In this document: positions 61,672 to 64,000 of the stretch, one piece after another
How positions within the stretch are numbered: the first letter of the stretch is position 1
Layout of the letters: each line of letters begins with the position of its first letter
Source of the DNA: Dinoroseobacter sp049800775
GTDB lineage: Bacteria; Pseudomonadota; Alphaproteobacteria; Rhodobacterales; Rhodobacteraceae
Direction: 5' to 3'
Assembly: GCF_049800775.1 (NCBI RefSeq)
Contig: NZ_JBNAFR010000007.1
Coordinates: 124,001-188,000, forward strand
DNA length: 64,000 nt
Made by a program: the position numbers and the translations under genes
Notes under the pieces: model-generated
Seen by the model: only the letters and a program-made list of their open reading frames with translations
Told to the model about the DNA's origin: nothing
Databases searched by the model: none

Positions 61672-61694
61672 GCGCGCCCGGGAGAAGGGCGCGC
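61672..61694 (-). other. intercistronic hairpin just after nrtA
   Basis: Perfect 8-bp repeat GCGCGCCC/GGGCGCGC with a 7-nt loop, 15 bp after the nrtA stop on the minus strand. Together with the next hairpin it forms a double stem-loop, as often seen after genes for abundant binding proteins. Confidence 0.7.
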
Positions 61695-61708
61695 GGTCTG
61701 TTTGGGGA

Positions 61709-63076
61709 TCAGCCCTGGATTTCGCTGCCCACGACGACCTGTTCGCCTTTCAGGCCGATGGACAGGCTTTCGAGATAGGCGTTGGGCTGCTTGCCATCAT
61801 AGGCGATGCCGTCGATGATATCCTCGGCCGGGGTCGGGGCCTTGTAGCCATCGCTGTCCCAGGGGAAGTCCGCTTCGTTGGCGAGACCTTCGTCCACCAG
61901 CAGGCGGGCCGCTTCGAGATAGATCTCGGGCTTGTAGACCATCTTGGCGACTTCATCATACCAGCTGTCGGATTTCGGCTCGGCGATCTGACCCCAGCGG
62001 CGCATCTGGGTCAGGTACCACACGGCGTCCGAATAGAAGGGGTAGGTGGCGTTATAGCGGAAGAACACGTTGAAATCCGGGATCTCGCGCTTGTCGCCCT
62101 TCTCGAATTCGAAGGTGCCGGTCATGGAGTTCGCGATCACGTCGTAATCCGCACCCACATAGTTCGGGCGGCTCAGGATCTCGACTGCCGCCGGACGGTT
62201 GGCGTTGTCGTTCTCATCCAGCCAGATCGCGGCGCGGATCAGGGCCTTGGTGATGGCCAGCGTGGTGTTCGGGTTCTGCTCGGTGAACTCGGCGGTCAGG
62301 CCAAAGACCTTCTCGGGGTTGTTCTTCCAGATCTGGTAATCGGTGATCACCGGAACGCCGATGCCCTTGAACACGGCCTGCTGGTTCCACGGCTCACCGA
62401 CGCAGTAGCCATAGATGGTGCCGGCCTCGAGGGTTGCGGGCATCTGCGGCGGCGGCGTCACCGAGAGGAACGCCTCGGCGTTGATCTGACCGGAGACATC
62501 CTCGGGGGAGTAGAAGCCCGGGTGAATGCCACCCGCGGCGAGCCAGTAGCGCAGCTCGTAGTTGTGGGTCGAGACCGGGAAGACCATGCCCATGTTGAAG
62601 GGGCGGCCCGAGGCGTTGTACTCGTCCACGATCGGCTTGAGCGCAGAGGCCGAGACCGGATGCTGCGGACGCCCGTCATCCATGGTCGGAATATTCGGCT
62701 TCATCTGCTCCCAGATCTCGTTCGACACGGTGATGCCGTTGCCGTTCAGGTCCATGGAGAAGGGGGTCACGATATGCGCTTCGGTGCCGAAGCCAATGGT
62801 CGCTGCCAGGGGCTGACCGGCCAGCATGTGCGCGCCGTCGAGCTGACCCGAGATCACGCCGTCCAGCAGCACCTTCCAGTTGGCCTGAGCTTCGAGCGTC
62901 ACGAACAGGCCTTCGTCGAAGAAATAGCCGTTCTCATAGGCCACGGCGAGGGGCGCCATGTCGGTCAGCTTGATGAAGCCGAACTTCAGCTCGTCCTTTT
63001 CCAGCGGCAGCATCTCGGCCATGGCCGGCGACAGCATCGCGGAGGTTGCAAGCAGGGCAGCAAACGTTTTTCTCAT
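61709..63076 (-). CDS. nrtA: nitrate ABC transporter substrate-binding protein NrtA
   Basis: A 455-residue periplasmic protein of the NrtA/CmpA family. The Sec signal peptide MRKTFAALLATSAMLSPAMA lacks a twin-arginine motif. Characteristic pieces are LKFGFIKLTDMAPLAVAYE, DGVISGQLDGAHMLAGQPLAATIG, GTIYGYCVGEPWNQQAVF and RRWGQIAEPKSDSWY. It captures nitrate for NrtB/NrtCD. The ATG follows AAGGAAACGAG. The 263-bp leader upstream contains an attenuator, so this is probably the first gene of the NasT-controlled transcript. Confidence 0.95.
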   Translation of the reverse strand: MRKTFAALLATSAMLSPAMAEMLPLEKDELKFGFIKLTDMAPLAVAYENGYFFDEGLFVTLEAQANWKVLLDGVISGQLDGAHMLAGQPLAATIGFGTEAHIVTPFSMDLNGNGITVSNEIWEQMKPNIPTMDDGRPQHPVSASALKPIVDEYNASGRPFNMGMVFPVSTHNYELRYWLAAGGIHPGFYSPEDVSGQINAEAFLSVTPPPQMPATLEAGTIYGYCVGEPWNQQAVFKGIGVPVITDYQIWKNNPEKVFGLTAEFTEQNPNTTLAITKALIRAAIWLDENDNANRPAAVEILSRPNYVGADYDVIANSMTGTFEFEKGDKREIPDFNVFFRYNATYPFYSDAVWYLTQMRRWGQIAEPKSDSWYDEVAKMVYKPEIYLEAARLLVDEGLANEADFPWDSDGYKAPTPAEDIIDGIAYDGKQPNAYLESLSIGLKGEQVVVGSEIQG

Positions 63077-63124
63077 CTCGTTTCCTTAGGTTGATCCCCG
63101 GGGAGGATGTCGGGGGTAAAACGC

Positions 63125-63180
63125 AAAAAAGCCGCGCGAACCTGCCTTGAGACGTCAGTCACAAGTGGTCGAGCGGCTTT
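63125..63180 (-). terminator. leader terminator (attenuator) upstream of nrtA
   Basis: The minus strand carries AAAGCCGC, a 37-nt intervening stretch, then GCGGCTTT running into six T residues in all (A-run at 63125-63130). It is an intrinsic terminator placed between the upstream gene and the nrtA start, so read-through would decide operon expression. Confidence 0.85.
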
Positions 63181-63192
63181 GCTCCGGAAGGT

Positions 63193-63235
63193 CCCCATCC
63201 GCGGGGCAAGTGCAGGGCGCGGACGTCCTTGTCCG
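63193..63235 (-). promoter_or_regulatory. tandem hexaloop hairpins, candidate ANTAR (NasT) binding element
   Basis: In the nrtA leader, hairpin 1 (63220-63235) has stem CGGAC/GTCCG and hexaloop AAGGAC, with A at position 1 and G at position 4. This is the loop signature recognised by ANTAR-domain antiterminators such as NasT/NasR. Hairpin 2 (63193-63206) has stem CCCC/GGGG and hexaloop GCGGAT, with G at position 4 but G, not A, at position 1. The attenuator stem follows 13 bp on. The layout matches known NasT leaders. Confidence 0.7.
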
Positions 63236-63339
63236 GCGCGGCTGATCTTTTATTGCGGCGAGTCGCCTCTCAATTGAACTGTTATTTCTGTCGCACCCGG
63301 CGAAAATCGCGGCTCATGCTGCAGTTGCACAAGAATTGA

Positions 63340-64000
63340 TCAGCCTTGCGGCGAAGGATCAAAAACAGTGCCGTCAAAAAACGCATCCGGGCCCAGAATG
63401 ATCGATCCCTTGGCCGAGGCGACGGCGGTCGGCTCGCTCAGGGCGCCCTCCATCTTGGCCGAGGCGCCGGGCATGTCGATGCCCAGATCGGCCAGATTGG
63501 CGCGGTAGAGATCGCTGCGGAAACAGCCCATCGCGGTCCGCATCGCCTCGGTTCGGTCCAGCCCCACGCGGGAGGCGATATTGCTCGCGATCCAGGCGGC
63601 CTGACTGCGCCATGGGAAGTTCGCGGCGCTCGCATGGAATTCCAGGAATCGCGGCGTGTGCAGGGACAGGGCCCGGGGCTTCGTGATCAGATGACCTGAG
63701 AGCGCGCGGTCGAGCACCCCGTCCGGCACATCGATCAGACCCGGTTCGGCCAGCACTTCCGACGCCATGAGCCGGTTTTCCTCGGCGCCCAGCCACTGGG
63801 CCGCGCTCACCACCGCCCGCATGAGCGACCGGGTTTCGCCAGGATGCTCCTCAATCCAGTCGCGCCGCGCGCCGAGCACCTTCTCAGGCGCGAAAGCCCA
63901 GATCGCCGAGGCGGGCAGGACCAGCTCGCCCGTCCCGTTCTCCACCGCGATGGACCCCCAGGGCTCGCCCACGCAGAAGGCGTCGATCTCATCGGCGGCA
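63340..64000 (-). CDS. nasS: NasS-like nitrate sensor, NrtA/CmpA family (partial, 5' end outside window)
   Basis: The C-terminal 220 residues of an NrtA-like protein are visible, entering at the right edge as AADEIDAFCVGEPWGSIAVE. The stop is TGA at 63340-63342. The motif FCVGEPWGS and the later RFLEFHASAANFPWRSQAAW are shared with nitrate-binding proteins. Its place directly before an ANTAR-type leader and nrtA is where NasS, the cytoplasmic nitrate sensor that holds NasT, is normally found. A second transport binding protein is the alternative; absence of a signal peptide cannot be checked here. Confidence 0.75.
   Translation of the reverse strand, partial: AADEIDAFCVGEPWGSIAVENGTGELVLPASAIWAFAPEKVLGARRDWIEEHPGETRSLMRAVVSAAQWLGAEENRLMASEVLAEPGLIDVPDGVLDRALSGHLITKPRALSLHTPRFLEFHASAANFPWRSQAAWIASNIASRVGLDRTEAMRTAMGCFRSDLYRANLADLGIDMPGASAKMEGALSEPTAVASAKGSIILGPDAFFDGTVFDPSPQG

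Noticed and set aside
63236..63339. Sigma-54 or NtrC site upstream of the nrtA leader
   Set aside because: No TGGC-N7-TTGC pair or NtrC palindrome was found. A weak TTCAAT/CAATAA pair with 17-bp spacing is too far from consensus to report.
1..64000. CRISPR arrays, insertion sequences, prophage, rRNA operon
   Set aside because: No direct-repeat array, transposase, integrase, phage structural gene or rRNA sequence was recognised in reading the window.

Overview
The window is high-GC DNA from an alphaproteobacterium, almost certainly of the family Rhodobacteraceae (Roseobacter/Rhodobacter group). The evidence is gene order and family content: argS–SPOR–nagZ–scpA–scpB; merR–ihfA–fabH–plsX–rpmF–yceD facing bamE; bolA–grxD after purL; a VPLPA-CTERM protein; ornithine-lipid synthase OlsB; zwf–pgl–pgi; and many ATGA-type stop/start overlaps. 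No insertion sequence, prophage, CRISPR array or rRNA operon was seen. Two tRNA genes are present, tRNA-Pro(GGG) and tRNA-Gly(CCC), both with encoded CCA ends.

Layout. 1–3.6 kb: 3' end of argS, a SPOR cell-envelope protein, nagZ and the condensin partners scpA/scpB. 3.7–5.0 kb: a lower-GC patch with a VPLPA-CTERM secreted protein and a truncated MFS permease. 5.0–10.6 kb: dcd, tRNA-Pro and the fatty-acid/phospholipid block with ihfA and a MerR regulator. 10.8–18.1 kb: bamE, a sulfotransferase, the ABC-F protein Uup, purL, bolA, grxD and an acetyltransferase. 18.3–23.1 kb: an exopolysaccharide priming transferase, olsB, msrB, an SDR dehydrogenase behind a TetR-type operator, and a small outer-membrane barrel. 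23.3–27.1 kb: a coupled trio cysS–cimA–squalene/phytoene synthase-like. 27.1–33.7 kb: an MFS transporter and two divergent cobalamin gene pairs (cobB–cobA and cbiD–cobK), the latter running into a DNA glycosylase and an esterase. 34–36.5 kb: HNH protein, transglutaminase-like protein and an uncharacterised radical SAM enzyme. 36.6–40.4 kb: zwf–pgl–pgi, feeding the Entner–Doudoroff route, behind a 20-bp LacI-type palindrome.

40.9–47.7 kb holds, on the minus strand, a corrinoid C1 cluster: a DUF4445/RamA-like corrinoid activator, a pterin-binding methyl-THF:corrinoid methyltransferase, a MetF-like reductase, a small PF13769 protein, a HAD phosphatase, a lipoprotein and a DedA-like membrane protein. 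This looks like part of a split methionine synthase, or a methylamine/betaine demethylation module. The homocysteine- and B12-binding parts are not in the window.

47.9–49.9 kb: Ppx/GppA phosphatase and rlmE. 49.9–64.0 kb (minus strand): one long assimilatory nitrate operon read from right to left: nasS (cut by the window edge), an attenuator leader, nrtA, nrtB, a fused double-ATPase nrtCD, two tandem single-domain globins, nirB, nirD, nasA, a TrpD2-like protein and cysG (siroheme for NirB). The leader before nrtA carries a hexaloop hairpin and an intrinsic terminator laid out as expected for NasT/ANTAR antitermination. This is the clearest regulatory element in the window. I saw no wholly novel system. 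The best leads are this leader, the corrinoid cluster with its shared Gly/Arg-rich C-terminal tails, the paired globins, and the sugar- and fatty-acid-type operators.
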